Of a DNA stretch of 59,591 nt, positions 34,279 to 42,453 are shown in pieces (position 1 is the stretch's first letter; the number at the start of each line of letters is the position of its first letter). The notes beneath the pieces are model-generated. The model was given only the letters and a program-made list of their open reading frames with translations, made no database searches and was not told the origin of the DNA. Position numbers and translations under genes: made by a program. This DNA is from Candidatus Sumerlaeota bacterium (GTDB lineage: Bacteria; Sumerlaeota; Sumerlaeia; UBA8349), in assembly GCA_016931035.1 (NCBI GenBank), contig JAFGFN010000005.1, positions 1-59,591 of the forward strand, in the 5' to 3' direction.

Positions 34279-35544
34279 ATGGCGACGAGCAAAAACGACA
34301 TAACTGGCGGCTCCGTGTCTCAGGTCGAGGCCGAGAGAAACCACTTCCAGTCGATCGTGGACGGTTTGCTGGAGATCAGCAACTTCGTCGGCTCGATCAT
34401 GGAACTCGACGACATTCTGAACGAGATTGTCCGGATCACTGCGTCGATCTTCGAGTCCCCGGTTTGTTCGCTCTTCCTGTTCGACGAGACGCGCGAGAAC
34501 CTGGTGCGCCGGGCGTCCTTCTGCATCGACGCGGGCGTCTGCGCGTGCAATACGATTCCGATCGACGAGGGGCTTCAAGGGTTGGCCGCGCGCGAGAACC
34601 GGATGGTCGCGGTGTCCGACGCGTGGAAAGAGCCGCTTCACAAACCGGCTCGCGGCGTCAATGAGGAGCTTTATCATGCGTACATCTGCTCGCCGCTTCG
34701 GATACAGGACGAAGTCATTGGCGTCATGACCTCGCGGCGTCACGACGTACACGAGTTCACCCACGAGGAGCGAGCGCTTTTCGAGACGATCTGCAAACAA
34801 GCCGCCATTGTGATCGAGAAGTCGAAGATGTACCGCGAGAAAGTCGAGGCCGAGCGCTTGGCGGCGATCAGCATCAGTTTGTCGGAGGTTGCCCACTACA
34901 TCAAGAACCTTCTGCAGGGGATGAAGGGGGGAATCTACTTCGTCGACAAGGGCCTGAAACGGGGTCAATTCGACATGGCGCGCAAAGGGTGGGAAGTCCT
35001 ACAACGCGGGAATCGCAAGATCGCGTCGCTCGTCGAGAACATGCTCAACTACTCGCGCGACGTCGAGCTCGACCTTCGCAGACACGACATCAACGCCCTG
35101 ATCTTCGAAATCCTCCAACAGATCGACGACACGGCGGTCGAACGCGGCGTCGCTCTCGTCCCGGAAACGCAGAAGGACCTTCCCGCGGTCGAAATCGACC
35201 ACGAGAAGATGTACGACTCGTTCCTGAATCTCATTACCAATGCGATCGACGCGATCCCTCCGGAGAAAGACGGCGGGCTGGTGATTTTGCGGACGCGCCT
35301 GAGCGAAGACGGTCGTTGGATTCTTGTCGAGATCGAGGACAACGGCAGCGGGATCCCGGAAGAGATCCTGGGCAAGATTTTCAACCTGTTCTTCTCGACC
35401 AAAGGTCGGGGGGGCTCGGGCATCGGCCTGGCGGTCACCCGCAAGGTCATCGAGGAACACAAGGGTCGCATCGAAGTCGCCTCGACGGTCGACATGGGAA
35501 CCAAGTTCACGGTCTCACTGCCCGCGAGCCGGCCTTCGACGTGA
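34279..35544 (+). CDS. GAF-domain sensor histidine kinase (NtrB-like core)
   Basis: A 421-residue soluble kinase. A GAF domain (about 45-180) carries the cysteines of SFCIDAGVCACNTIPI, which could bind an iron-sulfur centre, haem or a redox signal. The dimerisation helix has His206 in SEVAHYIKNLLQGMKGG, resembling the NtrB-type AHEIKNPL box. The ATPase domain shows the N-box LITNAIDAIP, the G1 box DNGSGIP and the G2 box GGSGIGLAV. This class often feeds NtrC-type regulators; the only one here is at 23976. A purine-rich ribosome-binding site precedes the ATG. The signal is unknown. Confidence 0.92.
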   Translation: MATSKNDITGGSVSQVEAERNHFQSIVDGLLEISNFVGSIMELDDILNEIVRITASIFESPVCSLFLFDETRENLVRRASFCIDAGVCACNTIPIDEGLQGLAARENRMVAVSDAWKEPLHKPARGVNEELYHAYICSPLRIQDEVIGVMTSRRHDVHEFTHEERALFETICKQAAIVIEKSKMYREKVEAERLAAISISLSEVAHYIKNLLQGMKGGIYFVDKGLKRGQFDMARKGWEVLQRGNRKIASLVENMLNYSRDVELDLRRHDINALIFEILQQIDDTAVERGVALVPETQKDLPAVEIDHEKMYDSFLNLITNAIDAIPPEKDGGLVILRTRLSEDGRWILVEIEDNGSGIPEEILGKIFNLFFSTKGRGGSGIGLAVTRKVIEEHKGRIEVASTVDMGTKFTVSLPASRPST

Positions 35545-35612
35545 GCATCGCGTTCGCCGTTGACGTGCGCCCGGCCAAGCGGTTATTCTGCGCGAGAGAG
35601 GTCTCCCGGATC

Positions 35613-35822
35613 ATGGCAACTACGACCATCACCCAAGCCTCGCTGAAGCGGGCGTTGAGAGAGGCGCTGGCGGAAACGCTGCAGGAACGGCGGGAACTCT
35701 TGCGCGAGGTGCTTGCCGAGGCGCTCGAAGACGTCGCGCTTTCCGAGGCCGTCCGTGAAGGGAAGAAGACCAAGCGCGCCACGCGTGAGGAAGTCTTTCG
35801 AGTCCTGCGGGGCAAAGGATGA
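35613..35822 (+). CDS. Antitoxin-like protein of a RelE-type pair
   Basis: A 69-residue charged helical protein, beginning MATTTITQASLKRALREALAE and ending EEVFRVLRGKG. The C-terminal part (LSEAVREGKKTKRATREEVF) matches the style of small antitoxins encoded just before RelE/ParE toxins, where this region wraps the toxin. Its stop overlaps the toxin start as ATGA, the usual arrangement. No DNA-binding domain is obvious, so autoregulation would depend on the complex. The toxin reading frame behind it is broken. Assignment rests on position and composition, not on a named family. Confidence 0.75.
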   Translation: MATTTITQASLKRALREALAETLQERRELLREVLAEALEDVALSEAVREGKKTKRATREEVFRVLRGKG

Positions 35823-36084
35823 AGGTCGTCTTCCGTCAGAGCTTCGTGCGCGACCTGAAGAAGGCGAGGGACCGCGCGATCCTTGACCGCGTGCGTCGCG
35901 TCGTCGAACGTGCCGAACGTGCGTCGGGCATAGCGATCTTCGCGATTTGAAGAAGATGAGCGGCGCGGAGGGTTTCTACCGCATCCGGATAGGAGACTAT
36001 CGGCTCGGCGTAGCCGTGAAGGGCGGTCAGGTCGAGTTTGTCCGGTGTCTGCCGAGACGCGAGGTGTATCGGTATTTCCCGTAA
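35819..36084 (+). pseudogene. RelE-family toxin with a frameshift
   Basis: Starting from the ATG at 35819, the frame gives MKVVFRQSFVRDLKKARDRA and then stops at a TGA at 35948-35950. Reading on in the frame that lacks one base gives DLRDLKKMSGAEGFYRIRIG and ends with VEFVRCLPRREVYRYFP at 36084. Together this is a full RelE/ParE toxin of about 88 residues, with the conserved YRIRIGDYRLG strand and the terminal YRYFP. The break lies at about 35930-35936, where ATAGCGATC appears to have lost one G. It is either a real inactivation, a programmed frameshift or a sequencing error. Confidence 0.8.
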
Positions 36085-36112
36085 GAGTCGGCCCGAAGGT
36101 CTGGCCTGGTCA

Positions 36113-37057
36113 ATGGAAGTTCCCCTCTTTTTCTCCATCGTCATCGTGAGCCTGAACGGCGGGCGGGTGATCGGCCGCGCGCTCGATTCGGTCCGCCGGA
36201 CCGACTATCCCGCGTTCGAAGTCATCGTGGTGGACAACGGCTCGACCGACGACCTGGCCGAAGTCGTGCGGCGCGACTATCCCGAGGTGCGTCTGATTCG
36301 CGCGCCCGTCAACCTCGGGTTTGCCGGCGGCAACAACCTGGGGATCCGCGAGGCGCAGGGCGACGCGATCGTCCTTCTCAACGACGATACCGAGGTCCGC
36401 CCCGGTTGGCTCAAGGCCTGGGCGAAGGCCGCGTCCGAGCACCCGCGTTGGGGTGTTCTCGGGGCCAAACTCCTTTATCCCGACGGACGCACGATTCAAC
36501 ACGCGGGAGGTCGAATCCAGCCGAACGGCCAAACCTATCACTTCGGGTACGAACAAGAGGACGACGGGCGGTTCGATCGGTTGATCCCGTGCGACTACGT
36601 CACTGGGGCGTGCATCGCTCTTCGGCGCGAGACGGTTTCCGAACTCGGTTTGCTCGACGAGAAGTATTTTCCCATCTATTTCGAAGAGACGGACTACTGC
36701 TGGCAAGTGCGCCGGGTGGGATACGAAGTGCTCTACGTTCCGGATGCCGTCGTAGTCCATCACGAGTCGCGCACCCAGGGGCGGTACAGTTTCCGTTTCG
36801 TCTACCGCTATACGCGTTGCCGCATCCGCTTCCTACTCAAGTGTTTCTCGAAAGAGGATCTTGTGCGAGCCCTCGTCGCGGAGCTGCGATGGTGGTTCCG
36901 GCGACAGAAACCAACCTTCTACCTTCCCTACCTTTGGGCCTATCTCCACGGTCTCGTCTACATGCCGTTTCACCTGCGCGACCGGTTTCCCTTCCATCGG
37001 CGGCTGGAATCGCTGTCCGACAAGATCCGGGCGCAACTGGCGTCGCGCACGACGTGA
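36113..37057 (+). CDS. Family 2 glycosyltransferase
   Basis: A 314-residue GT-A enzyme. It opens with FFSIVIVSLNGGRVIGRAL, the nucleotide-binding strand, and has DNGSTDD, LGFAGGNNLGIREA and the metal-binding LLNDDTEVRPGW. The acceptor-side motif EETDYCWQVRRVGYEV is typical of rhamnosyltransferase-like GT2 enzymes of surface polysaccharides. C-terminal hydrophobic and aromatic stretches (FYLPYLWAYLHGLVYMPF) suggest membrane association. The ATG at 36113 is chosen by fit to the family, as the upstream frame runs back into the toxin remnant. Donor and acceptor sugars are unknown. Confidence 0.9.
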   Translation: MEVPLFFSIVIVSLNGGRVIGRALDSVRRTDYPAFEVIVVDNGSTDDLAEVVRRDYPEVRLIRAPVNLGFAGGNNLGIREAQGDAIVLLNDDTEVRPGWLKAWAKAASEHPRWGVLGAKLLYPDGRTIQHAGGRIQPNGQTYHFGYEQEDDGRFDRLIPCDYVTGACIALRRETVSELGLLDEKYFPIYFEETDYCWQVRRVGYEVLYVPDAVVVHHESRTQGRYSFRFVYRYTRCRIRFLLKCFSKEDLVRALVAELRWWFRRQKPTFYLPYLWAYLHGLVYMPFHLRDRFPFHRRLESLSDKIRAQLASRTT

Positions 37058-37071
37058 CTCGGCGGACGCAG

Positions 37072-37099
37072 AAAACCCTTCCCGAATCCTCGGGAAGGG
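37072..37099 (-). terminator. Terminator of tRNA-Gly
   Basis: CCCTTCCCGA and TCGGGAAGGG (37076-37099) form a perfect 10-bp stem with a 4-base loop. On the minus strand it is followed by TTTT (37075-37072). It lies 18 bases past the tRNA 3' end. The stem could also act on the plus strand for the GT2 gene, but no T-run follows there. Confidence 0.8.
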
Positions 37100-37117
37100 C
37101 CGATATTATTAGAGTTA

Positions 37118-37193
<76 letters not shown>

Positions 37194-37257
37194 TCGATTC
37201 ACCCGCGCGAATCCGGGGCGACCGCCCCGCGCCCCTCGTCGCGGCGCAGGGAAACGA

Positions 37258-37286
37258 AAGATAATCCGACCTCGATGGAGAGTCAA
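37258..37286 (-). promoter_or_regulatory. Promoter of tRNA-Gly
   Basis: On the minus strand TTGACT (37286-37281) and TATCTT (37263-37258) are exactly 17 bases apart. Transcription would start near 37251, about 57 bases before the mature 5' end at 37193. Confidence 0.55.
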
Positions 37287-37510
37287 GAGAAAATCTCGAA
37301 TCGACGGCTTAGATCGATCCGGACGCCACCGGGACGAGCGGTTGAGGGAGCGGATTCCAGGATGGGGCCGACAAGGCGAACCTCGCGCGCGTCGGCGGTG
37401 GCGACACGTCGTTTTGCGGAAGGTGTTTTGCGCCGCGATTCCTCGCCCCCACCGGTTCTACACCGGTGGAGCGATGGTTCTGCTCAAGTTGTGGAGCGTT
37501 CTTTTTCTTC

Positions 37511-37574
37511 TTGCCCCTCCTCTTTCTCCGGGCCGGCGGCCAAGGCCGCCGGCCCGGAGAAAGAGGAGGGGCAA
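37511..37574. repeat. Perfect 31-bp palindrome with 2-base centre
   Basis: Positions 37511-37541 are the exact reverse complement of 37544-37574, separated only by AA. The arms read TTGCCCCTCCTCTTTCTCCG and then GGCCGGCGGCC. The stem would be very stable as RNA or cruciform DNA. It lacks a following T-run in either direction. Confidence 0.95.
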
Positions 37575-37612
37575 AAGGGGAGGTAACTCGTGCCGTTCTG
37601 GAACATCGTCAG

Positions 37613-37642
37613 CGCCCCACCGACGTGAAGTCGGCGGTGGCG
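37613..37642. repeat. Intergenic palindromic repeat, copy 2 of 2
   Basis: Identical over 30 bases to positions 12-41, with weaker similarity continuing to about 37689. It lies 39 bases after the perfect palindrome and about 185 bases upstream of selD. Confidence 0.8.
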
Positions 37643-37826
37643 TCTTCAAAATGGTGGGTTACGCCCGTGGGCGGGATGTTTCCAAATAGTGCTTCCTCAT
37701 GTTGTGGAATGCTGTTAGAATTCGACCCACGTGTAGGGACGCGAAGACCGGCGGCGTCGGTGCGCGGAGGAGCTTCCGTGCGCAACGCCCCCTCGCGAGA
37801 TTGAACACAGGTCTCCAGTCGTTTCC

Positions 37827-39398
37827 ATGCCCCCGAATCTCGAACGACGCAAATCCGTGATGTCCCGGTCGCTCAAACTGGGACATTGCGTCTGCAACCC
37901 GAAAACCGCCTGCCCGTGCGAAACCTACGTCCGGCACAACGTGTGTCCGTGCGCGGGCGAGAAATTGCCCGTATCCAGCGACCAGACGATTCCTCTGACG
38001 CGCGAAGTCCGAAAGGCGGGCTGCGCGTCGAAAATCGGCCAAGCCGACCTCCAACGTCTTCTGGCCGCTTTGCCCGCCGTCACGGATCCCAACGTCCTGG
38101 TGGGTACGGCGGCGGGAGACGACGCGGGAATCTATCGCCTGAACGGTTCGCAATGCCTCGTTCAGACGGTCGACGTCTTCACGCCGTGCGTGGACGATCC
38201 GTATCTGTTCGGCCAGATCGCCGCGGCGAATTCGGTGAGCGACGTTTACGCCATGGGAGGACGCCCGATTTGCGCTCTCTCGATCGCGGGATTCCCGATC
38301 GATCGACTGGACGGGGGGATCTTGAGCGAGATCCTGCGCGGCGGGGTGGAGAAACTCAACGAGGCGGACTGTGCCCTCGTGGGCGGCCACAGCATCAACG
38401 ACGAAGAGGTCAAGGTCGGGTTCGCCGTCACGGGTCTGATCGACGCGGACCGGGTGATCGAACGAGGCAAGGCGCGCGCCGGGGATGTTCTGGCGCTCAC
38501 GAAACCCCTCGGATCGGGGATGGTCTCGTTCGGCGCGCAGATCGGGCGCATTCATCCCGATTGCCTGGCCGAAGTGGGGCAGTGGATGGCCGCGCTCAAC
38601 CGTCGGGCGGCCGAACTCATGCTCGAATGCGGCGCGAGCGCGTGTACCGACGTCACGGGATTCGGCCTGATGGGCCACCTCGTGGAGATGGCTCGGTCGA
38701 GCGGACTATCCGCCGAAATCGATCTCGAAGCCGTTCCCGTCTTTGGCGTGGTTCCCGACTGCATTGCCGCGGGCGTGATCGGCGGGGCGGTCGAGCGCAA
38801 CATGGAATACGCCATGGCTTGGGTGGAGGCCGACCCCGAGTCGGAGAGACTCATGCCGATCGTGTACGACGCCCAGACGTCGGGCGGACTGCTCGTGGCG
38901 CTCGCGCCCGACGACGCCAAACGCTACGTGGACGCGCTACGAGAGGGCGGAAACGCCGCCGCATCCATCATCGGGCGCTTAGACGCCGGAGCGGCCGGCC
39001 GGGTGAAAGTCCGAGGAAGCCGGTTGGAGAACCGGATCGGGGAAGGAAGGGGAATTCAAATGGCTGCGAACGACGACTCGGCCGAAGAGGCCTGTTGCCC
39101 CAATCCGCCGGGAGCCGTAGATTCGGACGCGTTGTTCGAAGGCGAGCGGACATTCGCCACGTTCATGCGCGAGGCGAATCGGCCGGGGCGGGTCGGCGCC
39201 AGGGAGAAGCGTCTCATGTCGATCGCCCTGAGCGTGGCTCAGAAGTGCGAACCTTGCCTCAAGATACACATGCGGAAGGCACTCGACGAAGGCATTCCGC
39301 TCGACGAAATCGAGGAGGCGGCCTGGCTCGCCATCTCGTTCGCGGGCAGTCCCGCCATGATGCTCTACCGCGAGATTCGGGGTCAGATCGTCCCGTGA
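37827..39398 (+). CDS. selD: Selenophosphate synthase with Cys-rich N-terminus and AhpD-like C-terminus
   Basis: A 523-residue protein in three parts. Residues about 20-50 hold a seven-cysteine motif (CVCNPKTACPCETYV, then CPCAG). Residues about 58-405 are SelD, which makes selenophosphate from selenide and ATP: catalytic Cys66 and Lys69 in AGCASKIG, VQTVDVFTP, ANSVSDVYAMGG and DVTGFGLMGHL. The catalytic residue is Cys, not selenocysteine. Residues about 430-523 are a carboxymuconolactone decarboxylase/AhpD-like domain with CEPCLKIH (Cys474, Cys477, His481), the AhpD peroxidase signature. It may feed reduced selenium to SelD; this is inference. An in-frame ATG at 39060 has its own ribosome-binding site. 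The start is uncertain (37827 or 37860). Confidence 0.9.
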   Translation: MPPNLERRKSVMSRSLKLGHCVCNPKTACPCETYVRHNVCPCAGEKLPVSSDQTIPLTREVRKAGCASKIGQADLQRLLAALPAVTDPNVLVGTAAGDDAGIYRLNGSQCLVQTVDVFTPCVDDPYLFGQIAAANSVSDVYAMGGRPICALSIAGFPIDRLDGGILSEILRGGVEKLNEADCALVGGHSINDEEVKVGFAVTGLIDADRVIERGKARAGDVLALTKPLGSGMVSFGAQIGRIHPDCLAEVGQWMAALNRRAAELMLECGASACTDVTGFGLMGHLVEMARSSGLSAEIDLEAVPVFGVVPDCIAAGVIGGAVERNMEYAMAWVEADPESERLMPIVYDAQTSGGLLVALAPDDAKRYVDALREGGNAAASIIGRLDAGAAGRVKVRGSRLENRIGEGRGIQMAANDDSAEEACCPNPPGAVDSDALFEGERTFATFMREANRPGRVGAREKRLMSIALSVAQKCEPCLKIHMRKALDEGIPLDEIEEAAWLAISFAGSPAMMLYREIRGQIVP

Positions 39399-40273
39399 GT
39401 TCCTCGCGTCGCCGACTCTCTCGCAACAAGACGCGCGAGCGCAGGCCGACGCAGGAAGAGGCGTCGCGCTCGCCGGGTTCGCGCGCACGGAGGATCGCCG
39501 CGACGTTTGTCGGGATGGCGGCGCTTCTGGTCCTGGCGCTGGTCCTGGAGCACGGACGACGGCGCGTCTCGACGCCGGTTTACGCCTGCCGCGTGGTGAA
39601 ATCCTACCCGCACGACACGAAGGCCTACACGCAGGGGCTGCTCTTTCGCGATGGAAGGCTGTTCGAAGGCACGGGTCTGCGCGGCGCGTCGAGCGTGCGC
39701 GAGGTCGATCTCGAGACGGGAAAAGTCCTTCGCATCCATCGACTCGAAGACCGGTACTTCGGCGAAGGGCTCGCGCTCTGGCAAGATCGACTCGTCCAGT
39801 TGACCTGGCAGTCGGGAGTCGGATTCGTCTATGACCGGGACACGTTTGTCCCGAAAGGGGACTTCTCGTACTCGGGCGAGGGATGGGGGCTGACTCACGA
39901 CGGCAAGCGTCTCATCATGAGCGACGGAACGTCGACCCTCCGGTTTCTGGACCCCGAGACGTTCGCCGTCGTCGGTTCGATCCGTGTTCAAGATGGCCGC
40001 CGCCCGGTCCCGCGTCTCAACGAGCTGGAGTACTTGAGGGGCGAGATCTGGGCCAACGTCTGGCAGACCGATAGGATCGCCCGGATCGATCCGGAAACGG
40101 GAAGAGTTCTCGGCTGGATCGACTTGGCTGGACTCTTGGATCGGCGGAATCCGGCGGCGGCTGGGGCGGAGGTCCTGAACGGCATTGCCTACGACGCCGA
40201 CAGGGGCCGGATTTTCGTCACGGGCAAACGCTGGCCGCTTCTGTTCGAGATCGAAATCCGGCCGCGGCCCTAG
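39395..40273 (+). CDS. Glutaminyl-peptide cyclotransferase
   Basis: A 292-residue protein with a basic N-terminus, one membrane anchor (about 39-52) and a beta-propeller of the plant/bacterial glutamine cyclotransferase family. It converts N-terminal glutamine to pyroglutamate on exported proteins. Family blocks are YPHDTKAYTQGLLF, GTGLRGASSVREVDL, YFGEGLAL, LTWQSGVGFVYD, MSDGTSTLRFLDPETF, LNELEYLRGEIWANVW and VLNGIAYD. The start is GTG 39395 inside a GTGA overlap with the end of selD, so translation is coupled. Why a selenium gene is paired with this enzyme is unclear. Confidence 0.9.
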   Translation: MSSSRRRLSRNKTRERRPTQEEASRSPGSRARRIAATFVGMAALLVLALVLEHGRRRVSTPVYACRVVKSYPHDTKAYTQGLLFRDGRLFEGTGLRGASSVREVDLETGKVLRIHRLEDRYFGEGLALWQDRLVQLTWQSGVGFVYDRDTFVPKGDFSYSGEGWGLTHDGKRLIMSDGTSTLRFLDPETFAVVGSIRVQDGRRPVPRLNELEYLRGEIWANVWQTDRIARIDPETGRVLGWIDLAGLLDRRNPAAAGAEVLNGIAYDADRGRIFVTGKRWPLLFEIEIRPRP

Positions 40274-40313
40274 TGGTCTGTGGACTTCCTCGTGACGGAT
40301 TGCGTGGTGTTTT

Positions 40314-40369
40314 GAGTACAGGCTTCAGCCTGCTCTTTTCGGATCGAGAGCAGCCTGAAGGTTGTACTC
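40314..40369. repeat. Imperfect inverted repeat of the GGCTGAAGCC family
   Basis: Left arm 40314-40335 begins GAGTACAGGCTTCAGCC; right arm 40348-40369 is its reverse complement with a few mismatches. The left arm contains CAGGC-TTCA-GCCTG. The same 20-base core recurs as a perfect inverted repeat at 45552-45603. It lies in the gap between two convergent genes. Confidence 0.75.
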
Positions 40370-40404
40370 TAAACACCTTAGTTTCGGAGTCGACAGAGTC
40401 CCCG

Positions 40405-41580
40405 CTATTCCCCCGTCGATGTTTCCAGGACGGTTCGTTCGAATTCGGAGAATCGCGTGTTCCAGTCGTTGCGTCGGGCGAAGGCGCGCAGTTCGTCGGC
40501 CGGTCTTCGGTTGGGCGCCGACTCGATCGCGCGAGCGAATCCCTCGGCATCGTCGACCAGATCGCACGGCGCGGCAATGCGTTCGAGCTCGTTCCATCGC
40601 GCCGCGACCACGGGAATCCCGGCGGCCAGGTACTCGTAGAGCTTGAGAGGACAGACGGACTCGATCAGAGGACTTCTCCGGAAAGGGATGACAGCGACGT
40701 CGCATGCCTGAAGGTAGGCGGGGATCCGGTCGGCGGGACGCGACCCGAGGAGGTGGACGTTGGGGTGTCCGCGGAGCGAAGTCAGGGGGGCGTCCCGGGG
40801 GCCGATCAGGACGAAATGGCGATCAGGCAAACGTTCGGCGGCGTGACGAACCCATTCGTCGTTGAACCAAGCGCTCAAGGCGCCGACATAGACGACCCGA
40901 GGATGAGGAATCGCCGCGAGGTCCGCCGCGTCGCCCTCGGGTGCGGGCGAAAAAAACCGCTCGCAGTCCACGCCGTTTCGGATGACCCGGACGTCGCGCG
41001 CGCCGCGCGAACGGAGTTTCGAAGCCAGATTCTCCGAGGTGGCGAAACAAAGATCGCAACGTTCGATCAGATCGAGTTCGGCCCGGACAAGCGAGGGGGC
41101 GGCGTTCGAGAAGCCGCGGATGTCGTCTTCGGCGCGATAGACCAGGAGACGCGGCGACACAAGGGGGCCGAGATAGGCGTATTGAAGGTTGCTGACGGCC
41201 AAGACATCGGGCCGGTCGAACCCCGCCCGTCGCAGGACCGAGCGAAGGCGCGGGACGGTGAACTCCAGGGACCGTCGCAGTCCTGGCGTCGTGGCGAAGG
41301 GGAAACGATTCACCGCGGGGAGAAGCGTCAAGGGCGTGTATTCGAGAATTCCGTGTTCTTTGACGCGAGGCCGATCCCCATACGACGAACGCCGCTCGAC
41401 GAAACGCGGGTCGCGGCGGCCCAAGGCGAAGTGCAGAGGGCTGATCGGGGCGGGGAGGTAGAGGACGCGGTGTCCGGCGTCGGCTTTGGCGGAGCGCGTC
41501 GCGAGATGGCGCGCCAGGTACCAGGTCGTGACGCGAATCACGCTATCGAGAGAATGGACTCCGGCGATCAGCCAGCGCAT
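40405..41580 (-). CDS. GT-B fold glycosyltransferase
   Basis: A 391-residue glycosyltransferase of the GT1/GT4-like GT-B class. The N-terminal half contains RVLYLPAPISPLHFALG and DDIRGFSNA. The C-terminal Rossmann domain has RVVYVGALSAWFNDEWV, IPAYLQACDVAVIPF, and KLYEYLAAGIPVVAARW, the donor-phosphate-binding signature. Similar enzymes use UDP- or GDP-sugars for surface glycans. It is convergent with the glutaminyl cyclase gene and diverges from the DUF374 acyltransferase at 41758. A relation to the neighbouring selD is not implied by its sequence. Confidence 0.88.
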   Translation of the reverse strand: MRWLIAGVHSLDSVIRVTTWYLARHLATRSAKADAGHRVLYLPAPISPLHFALGRRDPRFVERRSSYGDRPRVKEHGILEYTPLTLLPAVNRFPFATTPGLRRSLEFTVPRLRSVLRRAGFDRPDVLAVSNLQYAYLGPLVSPRLLVYRAEDDIRGFSNAAPSLVRAELDLIERCDLCFATSENLASKLRSRGARDVRVIRNGVDCERFFSPAPEGDAADLAAIPHPRVVYVGALSAWFNDEWVRHAAERLPDRHFVLIGPRDAPLTSLRGHPNVHLLGSRPADRIPAYLQACDVAVIPFRRSPLIESVCPLKLYEYLAAGIPVVAARWNELERIAAPCDLVDDAEGFARAIESAPNRRPADELRAFARRNDWNTRFSEFERTVLETSTGE

Positions 41581-41665
41581 GAGAACGGACCTCGGGCGAG
41601 AGGGTGGGCGCTACGCCCCGGCGTTCCCAGTGTGCCGACGGACGGGAGGCGATGTCAAGAAGCCG

Positions 41666-41693
41666 TTGCGTCCGAAATGTGTTAGGCTACAAT
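41666..41693 (+). promoter_or_regulatory. Possible promoter of the DUF374 gene
   Basis: TTGCGT (41666-41671) and TACAAT (41688-41693) are 16 bases apart. The -10 box matches at 5 of 6 positions. The predicted start near 41700 gives a leader of about 58 bases. Confidence 0.4.
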
Positions 41694-41757
41694 TGGAGTG
41701 CCGCGCCCTAGTCGCCCGAGCGGCCTGGGCGGTGGCGAGTAGCGTAGGAAGGGGGTC

Positions 41758-42453
41758 TTGTCGTTGGCTCGTTCGCGGTTCAAGAGACTTGGCGATTGGT
41801 TCGCGCTCCGTTTGGGCGTCCCCGCGGCTTATGTCGCGTTCCGGGCCATTGGCGCGACCCTTCGACGGGGTAGGGGCGGAGCGTCGGACCAGTTTGTGGA
41901 GGCCGTGGCCCAAGGACAGCGTTTTATCGCGGCATTCTGGCACGACGACAGCTTCCACATGGCCCTGGAGTGGCGTTCCGTCTCTCGCGGCAAGGGCTTT
42001 CTCTACGTCATGGCCAGCCCGGGTCGCGACGGAGAGCTGATGGCGCGATTTCTCGAAATGACCGGGGCGCGGGCGATTCGGGGCTCGACAACCCACGGCG
42101 GAGGACGCGCGCTGGTTCGTCTGGCGAGCGCGATGGGCGCCAGCGATTTCGCGGCGCTTGCCGTCGATGGGTCGCGCCGATGTGCGCGTTTCGTGGTTCA
42201 GAGCGGCGTTCTGCTTCTGGCTCGGCGAACCGGCCTCGCGATTCTGCCCGTCGCGGCTCGCTCGACGCATTGCGTGGTGTTCGGTTCGCACAAGCCTAAC
42301 AGCGATCGGATCGAGGTGCCTCTGCCCTTCAGTGCGACCCGAGTTCTCTACGGGGAGCCCTTGCGGGTGCCCGACGAAGCCTCGGAGAGCGAAATCGAGA
42401 AGCTCCGCCTGGACCTAGAGGAGCGACTGAGAAGACTCAAGGGACTCGACTGA
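41758..42453 (+). CDS. DUF374 lysophospholipid acyltransferase family protein
   Basis: A 231-residue peripheral membrane protein of the DUF374 family, a relative of glycerolipid and lipid A acyltransferases. Conserved blocks are FIAAFWHDDSFHM, MASPGRDGELMARFLEMTG, RGSTTHGGGRAL, LAVDGSRR and GVLLLARRTGLAILPVAA. Acyl donor and acceptor are not known for most of the family. The start is TTG 41758 with AGGAAGGGGG immediately upstream, but another TTG follows two codons later. The gene continues the envelope-lipid theme of the window. Confidence 0.88.
   Translation: MSLARSRFKRLGDWFALRLGVPAAYVAFRAIGATLRRGRGGASDQFVEAVAQGQRFIAAFWHDDSFHMALEWRSVSRGKGFLYVMASPGRDGELMARFLEMTGARAIRGSTTHGGGRALVRLASAMGASDFAALAVDGSRRCARFVVQSGVLLLARRTGLAILPVAARSTHCVVFGSHKPNSDRIEVPLPFSATRVLYGEPLRVPDEASESEIEKLRLDLEERLRRLKGLD

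Larger units (their letters stand above)
37194..37826. other. 633-base intergenic region between tRNA-Gly and selD
   Basis: No protein gene is supported. It holds the tRNA promoter (37258-37286), a perfect 31-bp palindrome (37511-37574), the second copy of the 30-base repeat (37613-37642) and an extended -10 candidate TGTTAGAAT at 37713-37721 that could serve selD. Frames here are artefacts of the palindrome. Confidence 0.6.

Noticed and set aside
37827..41580. A selenoneine-type cluster (SelD homologue plus glycosyltransferase)
   Set aside because: No EgtB-like gene is present, the glycosyltransferase is on the other strand and of the GT-B surface-glycan type, and the SelD catalytic core looks like a standard synthase.
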